NCBI RefSeq assembly: GCF_001440415.1
Contig: NZ_LLYA01000171.1
Location: forward strand, 1-60,074
DNA from: Bradyrhizobium retamae
GTDB taxonomy: Bacteria > Pseudomonadota > Alphaproteobacteria > Rhizobiales > Xanthobacteraceae
Direction of reading: 5' to 3'
Length of the DNA: 60,074 nucleotides
The notes beneath the pieces were generated by a model that was given only the letters and a program-made list of their open reading frames with translations, was not told the origin of the DNA and made no database searches. The translations under genes were made by a program, and so were the position numbers. Of the stretch, positions 10,001-17,234 are shown in pieces (the stretch's first letter is position 1; every line of letters starts with the position of its first letter).

Positions 10001-12706
10001 GCTCGACCAGAGCTGGCCGGTGTGTGTGCCTATATCCTGGCTGCTCTTGTAGAAGCGGATTCCGCTTACCGTGCCGGCCACCGAGGTTTGAAACCTCACA
10101 CCCAAATTAACCGCGCTTGCGTCCACAGTATTGACGGTGGCGGGAGTTGACGAGCCCGAGAAGAGCGAAATGTAAGACGGAGCGGTCACGACCACAGTGC
10201 GACCTGCCGAAGGCGTTTCCAGATTAATGGAATCGTCTACCGCGCGGCTCATGATGGTGTAGGTGCCGGCAACCTGAGGCGACCAGGTATACGTCCAGTT
10301 CTCGTCGCCGGTTGCATTATACCAGTTCACGCCGCCATCTGTTGATACCTCCACGGCGCCGATCACGCCGCCACCCAAGTCCGATGCCGTGCCGGAAATC
10401 GCGACCACACTTCCCGCACTGAAGCTTGCTATCGGATTGATGGTGGAGGTTGGAGCGGTGGAGTCAGTAGAGGCGGTAGCGGCGACCAGCCCCGACTGAA
10501 GCGTTGCCGGCTGAATACCCATGTCAGCCAGAAGATTGACCATCGCCTGTTGCACGCGTGGGTCGCTGGGAGTTGGTACCAGGTCGTGGTTGTCGCTCAG
10601 GCCCCACGACCAGTAGACCGTGCCGGCCCCGAATACCAATGCGCCACTCGGCGCGCGATAGAGCGTCAGGTTATGGGTCGAGACGCCGGCCCCGGTTGTG
10701 TTACCGTAGTCAAGTAGATAGGTGTTGACTGGAAGCGTCGTCGAGGACAGCCGGACCAGTCCGGCGGGATCGAATCCGTTGTCGGGCGCTTCATCCCACT
10801 CATAGCCGAGATAGTTATCGGTCAGCGTCGCAGTCTGTCCAGGCTGAAGATTTGCAACGCTGGTGTTGCGCCAGAAGCGCAGGTTGGCGTCGTCGTAGGG
10901 AATTGTGATTGCCTGCAAGGCGTCGCCATTGCTGGCGCCGACATCATCGACCTGGAACATCTGTCCGATCAAGGCATTTTCCGGCATGCCACCGCCGACC
11001 GCCGGCGGGCTGAGGCGCGGATCACGGAACGTCCCGGTCCACTCGTTGCTTGGATCGATCGACGCTGACGGCGACCAGGTCTCCTTGTAGGAGATCAAGG
11101 TGCGGTAGGCCGTGGCGTCGCTGCTGATGCTGTTGCCCCAGCGCGTGCGCCAATACATCTCGTTGCCGCTCCAGAACGCCAGGTTCACGCCGGCATCGCG
11201 GGCCGCCTGGACATTGGCGCGTTGCTGCCCCGACCAATATTCGTCGTGACCAACGTCGAGATACATTTTGTGGTTAAGGAGCAGACTGCCGTAACGATCT
11301 GCATCCACGCCCGCCATGTAGGAGACGTCGTAGCCGTTCTGCTCCAACCAGTAGATCGCTGCGTATTCAGCTCCGAACAAGAAGTCTTGCGCGCCGGAGG
11401 CCACACCGACGCCGCCCCGGGTAGCAATTGGGCGGTTGTAACTCACCGCGTAGGCGCGTCCTGCACCTTGACCCGTCGCAGGACCGTTTCCGCCATAGAA
11501 GTTTGCTCCGCCCCACCCATTATAGGCCTGCCACGTTGTGTCCGACGTCTGGAAGATGATGTCGCTGGTGCTGCTGTCATCCCTCACGATGAATGGGATA
11601 TGATTTGCGCCTTCGACTCCGTCCTGGCGCACGAGCTTCGCAATGTAAACGCCGGACACTGCATCCGCCGGAACGTCCCAGGATGCGGAAACAGACCAAT
11701 TGCCGGCATCGACGAGGCCGGTGGTCGCGTCGCGCAGCGGCGCAGGCTGATTTTGTACGCCCGTGTGCTGGATGGTCGTGACCAATCGAGCACCCATGCC
11801 GCCGTAGTATCCGAGGCGATATATCTCGATCCGGTAGTTTGACGAGTCCGTATTGATCTTGAAGTCAATTCTGTTGCCATTATCGACGCTGATGTCGGTA
11901 GCAAAACCTTCGATATTCGAGCTGCCGGCGCCTTCGATATCCCACACGCTTTGTGGGGTGCCCTGCTTCTGATTCTCGAGCACGATCGGGTTTGTAGATG
12001 TCGCGGCGGCCGTGGGGAGGTTGGACGATTCCGTGGTGGCGGCTCGCGAAACCGTTGTGGTCGTAACCGAACCCGACAGAACACCGATTTCGCCGGTCTC
12101 AGTGCCGGTACCGGTCTGGGTACCTCCTACCAACGCCCAATCTTTAATTGGCGCAACATTCTGTAGAGACATCTCCGCGCTGACCGAGGCTCCCATGATC
12201 CCGGCTTTGCCCGTCAACAGGAAATCCGCTCCGCCTGAAACTCGGGTATCATTCACCTGGCCGCTCAAATGCACATGCGCTGCATTGGCCGCCATCTGGT
12301 CGAGCACCCGTGTTGGAGCAAGGAAGTAGCCGCAGCCACAAATGGCGGCAACCGCCGGAGGGGGCGCAGATGACCCAATGATCGTTGGCGCCAAGGCCAC
12401 GGAAGGGGCCCTGCCTAGGAGCACAACGGGATCTGACATTACTGGCTCGGCTGCCGCAGGCGCTGGCGCTCGAACTACCGCTGTCAACCCTGCGAAACGA
12501 GCCTCGGCGATTTCAGTGAATGTCGACGCGACGGCACCTAAGCCGATCATGCCCGGACCTTCCCACCATTTCCGCGGGGCGAGAAGCGACTCGCTATCAG
12601 TGTCCAAATCGGATGCGCGGGCATTTCCTCGCAGGACAGTGCGTGGCCAAGTCCGCAGTCCGAGAGCAATACGGCCCAAACCGGAATTTTCGTAGAAGGA
12701 CCTCAT
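7013..12706 (-). CDS. Large N,N-dimethylformamidase-beta-like/DUF4082 repeat protein
   Basis: The protein has 1,897 residues; ATG 12706 is supported by GAGGA a few bases upstream. The first 250 residues are Ala/Ser/Thr-rich with a CGCGYFL patch and no clear Sec signal. Residues about 250-730 match the large domain of the dimethylformamidase beta family (AYNGWGGANFY, LDVGHDEYWS, LAFWSGNEMYWRTRW). An Ig-like domain (about 742-840) follows. Four DUF4082 domains come next, each with SLFSSSDTP-like starts, GTLLATATFTNETASGWQ and TYVASYH (coding bases about 10178-9711, 9385-8890, 8295-7825, 7500-7016). Four cadherin-like/Big_9 repeats (ANDSDPDGD ... FTPTAGYTG ... DGRGGTA) lie between them. There are no RTX repeats or visible anchor at the C-terminus. 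It is probably exported, but by an unknown route. An enzymatic amidase role is not established. Confidence 0.9.
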   Translation of the reverse strand: MRSFYENSGLGRIALGLRTWPRTVLRGNARASDLDTDSESLLAPRKWWEGPGMIGLGAVASTFTEIAEARFAGLTAVVRAPAPAAAEPVMSDPVVLLGRAPSVALAPTIIGSSAPPPAVAAICGCGYFLAPTRVLDQMAANAAHVHLSGQVNDTRVSGGADFLLTGKAGIMGASVSAEMSLQNVAPIKDWALVGGTQTGTGTETGEIGVLSGSVTTTTVSRAATTESSNLPTAAATSTNPIVLENQKQGTPQSVWDIEGAGSSNIEGFATDISVDNGNRIDFKINTDSSNYRIEIYRLGYYGGMGARLVTTIQHTGVQNQPAPLRDATTGLVDAGNWSVSASWDVPADAVSGVYIAKLVRQDGVEGANHIPFIVRDDSSTSDIIFQTSDTTWQAYNGWGGANFYGGNGPATGQGAGRAYAVSYNRPIATRGGVGVASGAQDFLFGAEYAAIYWLEQNGYDVSYMAGVDADRYGSLLLNHKMYLDVGHDEYWSGQQRANVQAARDAGVNLAFWSGNEMYWRTRWGNSISSDATAYRTLISYKETWSPSASIDPSNEWTGTFRDPRLSPPAVGGGMPENALIGQMFQVDDVGASNGDALQAITIPYDDANLRFWRNTSVANLQPGQTATLTDNYLGYEWDEAPDNGFDPAGLVRLSSTTLPVNTYLLDYGNTTGAGVSTHNLTLYRAPSGALVFGAGTVYWSWGLSDNHDLVPTPSDPRVQQAMVNLLADMGIQPATLQSGLVAATASTDSTAPTSTINPIASFSAGSVVAISGTASDLGGGVIGAVEVSTDGGVNWYNATGDENWTYTWSPQVAGTYTIMSRAVDDSINLETPSAGRTVVVTAPSYISLFSGSSTPATVNTVDASAVNLGVRFQTSVAGTVSGIRFYKSSQDIGTHTGQLWSSTGTLLATATFTNETASGWQSVTFSNPVTLTAGATYVASYHTNVGHYSSSVNYFTSNVTSGPLTALANGNGVYTYSSNVAFPTSTFQSTNFWVDVMFNPSTANSQPVATNDTGPILTQNLASTIAASSLTANDSDPDGDALSIIGVSAPTNGTVVLNTQPNPQNNTITFTPTAGYTGPASFSYTVSDGRGGTATANVSLTVVPPGAAPVSLFSASDTPAQTNLNDGAQLEVGMKFTSSVAGQITALKFYRSAGDTGTDVLNLWTATGTLLGSATFTNTAASGWQTVTLPSTVSIAANTTYIASYHTTGAYVATNNYFTTAVTNGPLTAPSTTTIAGGNGVYAYGGTSTTGIFPTNTYGAANYWVDVVFTPTSINQPPVANNDSGYTTTQNTALAIAAAALLANDTDPDGGTLTVTGASGAVNGTVSFNAQTNVVTFTPTTGYTGAASFSYAIADGQGGTATATVSLTVDAAPNQPPVANNDSGYSTTQNTALTITGSALLSNDTDPNGDPLIITGVSAAVNGSVSFDAQTNVVTFTPTTGYTGAASFNYAISDGRGGTATATANLTVNTPTVSLFSSSDTPAVLSDPDTAQVNLGMRFTSSSAGSITGIKYYKGLNDTGTHTGSLWSSTGTLLATATFTNETASGWQTVTFSNPVSITAGTTYVASYHSNGRYAYTSNYFTTPRVNGPLTAPASDNGVYTYGTGNLFPTSTFGATNYWVDVLFSPANSGANQTPVAANDSGFSVSQDSTITIAASVLLANDTDPDGDNLTITGVSTGANSNGTASFNAQTNTVTFTPNAGYTGPASFTYAISDGRGGTASASASLTVNAPSASIVSLFSSNPTPSIVSVNDPSSVELGLKFQASTTGDVTGLRFYKGPSNTGTHVAHLWTSTGTLLATATFTNETASGWQQVDFATPVTITAGTTYVASYHTSGNYAADPGLFSSAVTNGPLTAPSSATSGGNGVYAYGSGALFPTDSYNSTSYGVDVLFRPQLAA
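7016..10178 (-). repeat. Interleaved DUF4082 (x4) and cadherin-like (x4) repeats
   Basis: On the minus strand the C-terminal half alternates DUF4082 units of about 155-165 residues with cadherin-like units of about 95 residues. The order is DUF4082, cadherin, DUF4082, two cadherins, DUF4082, cadherin, DUF4082. Some nucleotide blocks, such as the coding for the SGWQ and SLTV regions, are nearly the same between copies, indicating intragenic duplication. Confidence 0.85.
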
Positions 12707-13534
12707 GATATCCTCGCGCGAGAAAGGGGAATACGTATGAGAGGCTGCAGCCGTGATGACTGGGCGGATACAGAAGCGACAGCTTCAATGGACGGCCCAC
12801 CCGTGGATCGCTGGACCGCGATGCTGCGCTGGGTAGTGACCTCAAGCGAGCACGCATGCTGGTTCGACAAGTCACAGCGTTCGATCTGCCGCTCGGCCAT
12901 GGTCGCGTCCCTATCCGCAATAGTTGCTAAGACCATGGCCGCACCGGCAACGTTTAATTTCCATTGAATTTAAATGAAAAATTAATCCTTTAAGGATATT
13001 TAATATCAAATTTTCTCCCGTGTCGAGCAGCAAAGTTTTGGTGATGATCAAATGTCGATCTAAACCGACCCAATCGGCAAATAGCCTTGGTTTTCCAGCA
13101 GATTGGTCCGGGGAAGGACGTCTGGCCTGTTATAACCATTCTGATTGTTTTTCATTGAGGTGATCAACCTGAGATTTAATATGGGGAGCTCACCCACATG
13201 CCTCTTTAGTGCGGAGGTTTCGACAACGCTCCGCAGACGCTTTGCCGAGGTCATTTTTGCGTCGGGTCTGCTCGCGACGGCTTCCTTCGGCAACTAAGCA
13301 AGGGCCTTTCACTGGGAAAGGGGATGATGGTTGAGCAGGACTGCGTCCTGCGAGCCAAGTTGAATACCTTGCTGAGAAAATGGTCGCAGTGTGATCCCAG
13401 GCGCCCCCTCGAGATCTAGGCGCTTGGACGGTGACAATAGAGATTGCAGCCGTCGCCATTGCGGTGGAGGTGCCAGTTAAGCCGGGCCATCCTCGCCGCA
13501 GGCGTCTCGCGCGCCAGCAAGCATTGAGCTCAAG
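12707..13534. other. Gene-poor 0.8-kb region with an AT-rich island
   Basis: I see no convincing gene here; short open frames on both strands lack family character and ribosome sites. Bases about 12950-13020 are strikingly AT-rich and contain a small palindrome, ATCCTT-T-AAGGAT (12985-12997). This could be a promoter or a binding site for a nucleoid-type regulator serving the minus-strand gene that starts at 12706. That role is inference. Confidence 0.4.
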
Positions 13535-14785
13535 CTAACGAAGCGACACGCCGATATTGTTGGTGTGATCAGGATAATGCCACGGTGGAAAAGGGTCGCT
13601 CAGATTACGCCAGCTCTGCGGATCGAACCCGTTCTCCGAATGGAGAAGGCAGGCATCCAGCGAGGCTCGGATTTGCGCTTCGTCCATGTCTGAACCGATG
13701 AACACGAGTTCCTGACGGCGGTCACCCCAAGCGCCATCCCATCGGCTGTTGAGTTGTTCTTGAAACTGAGGGTTGCTTGGCCAACTTGGCTTCGGGATTG
13801 TCGCCCACCAATAGCCCATGGGCTCGCAGCGACGCTGCATGCCAGCAACGGAGAGAAGACCCACCCAATCCGGACGCGTGGCGAGCCAGAAGTGCCCTTT
13901 GGCGCGTATCACACCCGGCCATGGCTTGTTGAGCAACGACAACAGCTTAACGGGATCGAAGGGACGTCTTTCCCTGTAAACGAAGCTGGATATGCCGTAC
14001 TCCTCGGTCTCCGGCACGTGGGAATCGGGGCTGTATAGCTCTTTATACCAGAGTGGGTGAGTCGCAGCCTTCGCTTCGTCGAAAAGGCCGGTGTCAAGAA
14101 TCGCCTTGAGAGGAATTTCTCCGAAGTCAGTCTCGAATCGGCGCGCCTGGGGATTGAGTGCGGCAATTACCTTACGAATTTCCGCACGCGTCGCGCCTGT
14201 CGCTTCTGACACTTTGTTGATTACCACCACATCAGCAAACTCGATCTGCTCAACCAAAAGATCGACAAGCGTCCGCTGGTCGTACGTATCGCGCAACTCG
14301 CCGCGATCGCGCAGCAGATCGCGACTGCTGTAGTTGGCGAGCAGGCTCAAGGCATCCACGACGGTGACCATCGTGTCGAGTCTCGCAACATCGGAAAGGG
14401 AGGCGCCGGCCTCGTCGCGAAACGAGAACGTTGCCGCAATGGGAAGGGGTTCAGCAATGCCAGTTCCTTCGATCAGAAGATAATCGAATCGCCGTTGCTC
14501 GGCCAATCGCCTGACCTCCGACAGGAGGTCGTCGCGCAATGTGCAGCATATGCAGCCATTGCTGAGCTCCACGAGCGACTCGGTCGTGTGTGAAAGGTTG
14601 GCGCCACCGTTGCGGACAAGGTCTGCGTCTATGTTCAACTGACTCATGTCATTGACGATGACTGCAACGCGCAGGCCTTCGCGATTCATCAGTACGCGAT
14701 TAAGCAATGTTGTTTTGCCTGCGCCCAGAAATCCACTGAGCACCGTGACTGGCAGCCGATCTATCTCGCTCGATCTCTCCTTCAT
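13535..14785 (-). CDS. COG0523 family GTPase (CobW/ZigA-type metallochaperone)
   Basis: The 416-residue G3E GTPase has Walker A GFLGAGKTT (18-26), the metal-binding CxCC motif within NGCICC (Cys78, Cys80, Cys81), a GTP-specificity NKVS motif and the C-terminal CobW domain. Members insert or deliver metal ions, most often zinc under zinc limitation; some serve cobalamin synthesis or nitrile hydratase. No cobalamin, nitrile hydratase or Zur-type gene is adjacent, so zinc allocation is only the default guess. The ATG at 14785 has AGGAAT 5-6 bases upstream. A hyphenated inverted repeat lies about 66-83 bases upstream of the start. Confidence 0.9.
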   Translation of the reverse strand: MKERSSEIDRLPVTVLSGFLGAGKTTLLNRVLMNREGLRVAVIVNDMSQLNIDADLVRNGGANLSHTTESLVELSNGCICCTLRDDLLSEVRRLAEQRRFDYLLIEGTGIAEPLPIAATFSFRDEAGASLSDVARLDTMVTVVDALSLLANYSSRDLLRDRGELRDTYDQRTLVDLLVEQIEFADVVVINKVSEATGATRAEIRKVIAALNPQARRFETDFGEIPLKAILDTGLFDEAKAATHPLWYKELYSPDSHVPETEEYGISSFVYRERRPFDPVKLLSLLNKPWPGVIRAKGHFWLATRPDWVGLLSVAGMQRRCEPMGYWWATIPKPSWPSNPQFQEQLNSRWDGAWGDRRQELVFIGSDMDEAQIRASLDACLLHSENGFDPQSWRNLSDPFPPWHYPDHTNNIGVSLR

Positions 14786-15149
14786 AAGTATTCCTAGCCT
14801 ATGACCTTCGGACGGAACAGAACCTCGGGCGGGATGCAGTTCAAATACATTCGCAGCTCGCTCTGCGATTAAATATCGGCATTCATTTAATACGGCCCCC
14901 TGGATCGTGTAAAGTTTAGTCGTTTCTCACAAATTAAATGACGAGCCGACGTTGGGGTCAGGAGTGTCTCGCCCCGGGCCAGCGGGCGGTGGCAATTGCA
15001 AGCAAACGTCTGTGGCTATGCATGTTTCCATGCACATGAGCGTAGCGCAAAGCAGAAAGGCGACGGTTGCCTCCGTCCTCTCCAACTCTTGCCAAGATTG
15101 CTGGTCAGCAGAGCAGATCATTAGAGCGAAGGAGCATCGAGGACTGGCC
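14786..15149. other. Intergenic region with two inverted repeats
   Basis: This 364-bp stretch separates the divergent COG0523 and ribbon-helix-helix genes. It holds TCGCAG-N6-CTGCGA (14851-14868) and TGCATG-N4-CATGCA (15019-15034), plus an AT-rich part at about 14868-14940. These are candidate operators. No convincing gene is seen in it. Confidence 0.4.
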
Positions 15150-15359
15150 GTGACCATCAAGAATATCGTGATCCCGTTGGAAGTTGAATATCTCCAGGAG
15201 GCTGCAAAGCAGCGCGGTATCTCGCGTACGCGACTTGTGCGGGCAGTGATGGAGAAAATCGTTAAGGATGAACTGGTCGCAGATATTCTGGGAGAAAACG
15301 GTGTGCCGGCCGAACCGCTGCAAACTAGGTATCGACGCTTTCGAGATCGAGCTACTTAG
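15150..15359 (+). CDS. Small ribbon-helix-helix-like protein
   Basis: The 69-residue product begins VTIKNIVIPLEVEYLQEAAKQ and contains GISRTRLVRAVMEKIV. This is a beta-strand followed by two helices joined by a short turn, as in Arc/MetJ-type DNA-binding proteins and antitoxins. The GTG at 15150 is chosen because GAGG lies 7 bases upstream; the frame stays open further upstream but codes nothing recognisable. No toxin partner is seen next to it. It may be a small regulator. The fold is a judgement from pattern, not a database hit. Confidence 0.55.
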   Translation: MTIKNIVIPLEVEYLQEAAKQRGISRTRLVRAVMEKIVKDELVADILGENGVPAEPLQTRYRRFRDRAT

Positions 15360-15670
15360 TAAGTCCTATCCCTTTTCATGGGCATGAATGCGTGCGCTGC
15401 CAGCAAGCTGGTTCTCTGCTATCGCGGTTGAAGTCGAGCCGCAGCGAAAGTTGCAGCACCGACGACCGATTGATCCCGCAACGCTACTGACCGCGTGTGA
15501 AATCGAAATCCTGCAGTTGGCCGAAGATGATAGGCGGGGGCGACATCAATCAGGCAGAACAAGAGTTGCGTCGGACCGGCGGCAAACCGCGGTCAAACCA
15601 CTGCTTGTCGCTTGATAAGCTTGAAGCCATTTGGCACTCTTCGGCGTGTGCGCTCCAGACCGGGGTTCTT
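15360..15670. other. Intergenic stretch without a supported gene
   Basis: Short open frames occur here, but none has a good start site or recognisable protein character. The last 20 bases include GGGGTT just before the ATG at 15671, which serves the next gene. Confidence 0.35.
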
Positions 15671-15931
15671 ATGAAGAAAACACTCTTTGCAATTGTTGGC
15701 GCTTCCATTTCGCTCGTTATCGTTTCAAGCAGCCGCGCTTACAGCGGTCCTTATCCATTCGGGGATGAGCCTTATCGGCTGGATTGGGGATATGATTCTG
15801 CGGTGGAATCCGGATGCTTGAAGTGGAATTGGCAGTTGCAGCAGTGGAACGATCACTGTGCGCGCTATGTCCAGCCCAAAGCCTACATGCGCCCCCGCGC
15901 TTCGCACGTCGTAGTTCGCACAAAGGGGTAG
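15671..15931 (+). CDS. Small exported hypothetical protein
   Basis: The 86-residue precursor has a basic start (MKKTLF), a hydrophobic core and a probable signal peptidase site after SSSRA, giving a mature protein of about 60 residues. The mature part is rich in Tyr, Trp and Pro and has two cysteines bracketing WNWQLQQWNDH, which could form a disulfide in the periplasm. The family is not recognised. GGGGTT upstream supports the ATG. Confidence 0.6.
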   Translation: MKKTLFAIVGASISLVIVSSSRAYSGPYPFGDEPYRLDWGYDSAVESGCLKWNWQLQQWNDHCARYVQPKAYMRPRASHVVVRTKG

Positions 15932-15975
15932 CGGCTGCCCATTTGGTCCTGACTTTACGTGTGGTCAGCGTGTGA

Positions 15976-16359
15976 TCAGGAGCGCTCGATCGTGCATGCG
16001 ACCTGGCTGTGCTTTCCGAAGTTGAGCAGTGCGTTGTCGCGGAAGCCGTCCAGCCATACCCCGCGCCCGGCATATCGGTAGCCGACGCCCATCGGGACCA
16101 ACCGAACGTGAATGCCCCCGCGGTGGCCGGTGTGCAGCGATGCAGTAACGACTTCACCGACGACGCTCGTTGCAATCGGGCAGAGCGGATACTGCCTGCC
16201 ATTCTCGCAACTGAAAACGATTTCGGAGCAATTGCCAATTGAGCCGGGCCCCGCGGTCATCAAACCGAGGTCGGCTGCGCCAGCAGGATACGCGCTTGCC
16301 CATGCAGTGAATCCCAACGAAGCTGCGATCAAAACGAATTTGCCCAATGCGAACCGCAT
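15976..16359 (-). CDS. Exported hypothetical protein
   Basis: The 127-residue precursor starts MRFALGKFVLIAASLGFTAW, with a cleavage site likely after the Ala-rich segment (SAYPAGAA). The mature part has four cysteines (NCSEIVFSCENGRQYPLC ... VACTIE), suggesting two disulfides. The ATG at 16359 follows a GGGGGC ribosome site; an in-frame TTG 12 bases earlier is less likely. It is convergent with the small exported protein on its left. Function is not recognised. Confidence 0.6.
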   Translation of the reverse strand: MRFALGKFVLIAASLGFTAWASAYPAGAADLGLMTAGPGSIGNCSEIVFSCENGRQYPLCPIATSVVGEVVTASLHTGHRGGIHVRLVPMGVGYRYAGRGVWLDGFRDNALLNFGKHSQVACTIERS

Positions 16360-16577
16360 GGCTGCCCCCAAATCGAAAAAGAGAATGCAGTCAACAGAGC
16401 AAGAATCAGCCGTACCGTCAAACTAATAGTCCGTTGTGCACCGATAGGACCGTGTCTTTGGCGGTTGTTACGGCTGGTCAACCTGGATCGAGCCCGGCCC
16501 CTCGCGATTTCCTATTGAGGATATTCTCCCGACGAATCCGCCATCAGGGTCGGTGCTGACCAATCAAATCGCGGCGA

Positions 16578-16997
16578 TTAGATTTTTTGCTCCCCGCCCG
16601 CCCTCATCACGTTCACAGTAATCTTCTGGATTTCCGTACGGCCGCCCACATATTTGACCTCGATCGTCAACACGTCATTACCGAGGAAATCCGCAGGCGA
16701 CTTGTAGAACGCGACATAAGCCGGCACCTCCAGCGCAAGGCAGGCCTTGTAGTTGGTAGCCTTGACCTTCGCGTTCTTGACTACAACCTTGCCGGAGGCG
16801 GGCGGGCTGACCAGTCGAATCGTTGGCAGTGGCCCGGATGTGCAATCGGGTTGCACGTTGAGGTAGACGCCGATCCGGGCGTCCCTGTTCGGCACGCTTT
16901 TGACCGTTCGCTCGACCGTCCGGGACTGCTCCTGGGCCGAGGCGCAGCCTGCCAGGCCGGCGAAAAACAGGGCACCGGTGAGCAATAAAACCTTCAT
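16578..16997 (-). CDS. Small exported protein, possible lipoprotein
   Basis: The 139-residue product starts MKVLLLTGALFFAGLAGCAS. LAGC fits a lipobox, while ASAQE just after could also be a signal peptidase I site. The mature part has two further cysteines and a repeated beta-strand pattern (VVVKNAKVKATN, LTIEVKYVGGRTEIQKITVN), resembling an Ig-like beta sandwich. GAGGAC six bases upstream supports the ATG. It lies directly upstream of, and divergent from, the giant adhesin, so they share a regulatory region. Function is unknown. Confidence 0.65.
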   Translation of the reverse strand: MKVLLLTGALFFAGLAGCASAQEQSRTVERTVKSVPNRDARIGVYLNVQPDCTSGPLPTIRLVSPPASGKVVVKNAKVKATNYKACLALEVPAYVAFYKSPADFLGNDVLTIEVKYVGGRTEIQKITVNVMRAGGEQKI

Positions 16998-17234
16998 CTG
17001 ATGTCCTCGCTCGGCCGCCAATGTTGGTCAGTTCGAGGCAAGCCGCTCATTTCAAAGCCATTTTCAAGGCGATGGCCGGCATTTCAAGTTTACCACAGCG
17101 AGGCAAAAAGCGGAGGTTAACCAATTGATTTTGTTGACCCTACAAACGGTTAACAATAGCTTAATACGTCAAAAGTTTGGAATATTTTTTGCAAACTTGA
17201 ATTAAACGCATTTTTTGGCGGAGTACTTAGACTA
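16998..17234. promoter_or_regulatory. AT-rich divergent control region upstream of the giant adhesin
   Basis: The sequence becomes very AT-rich toward the adhesin start. GGTTAACC, a perfect palindrome, lies at 17115-17122 and GGTTAAC recurs at 17148-17154. A -35-like TTGACC sits at 17134-17139 without a convincing -10. GCGGAG at 17217-17222 is a rather distant ribosome site for the ATG at 17235. The promoter role is inferred from position and composition. Confidence 0.45.

Noticed and set aside
12703..12967. Short frames on both strands just upstream of the DUF4082 protein gene
   Set aside because: Neither has a ribosome site, signal or motif; the region is better explained as leader and promoter DNA.
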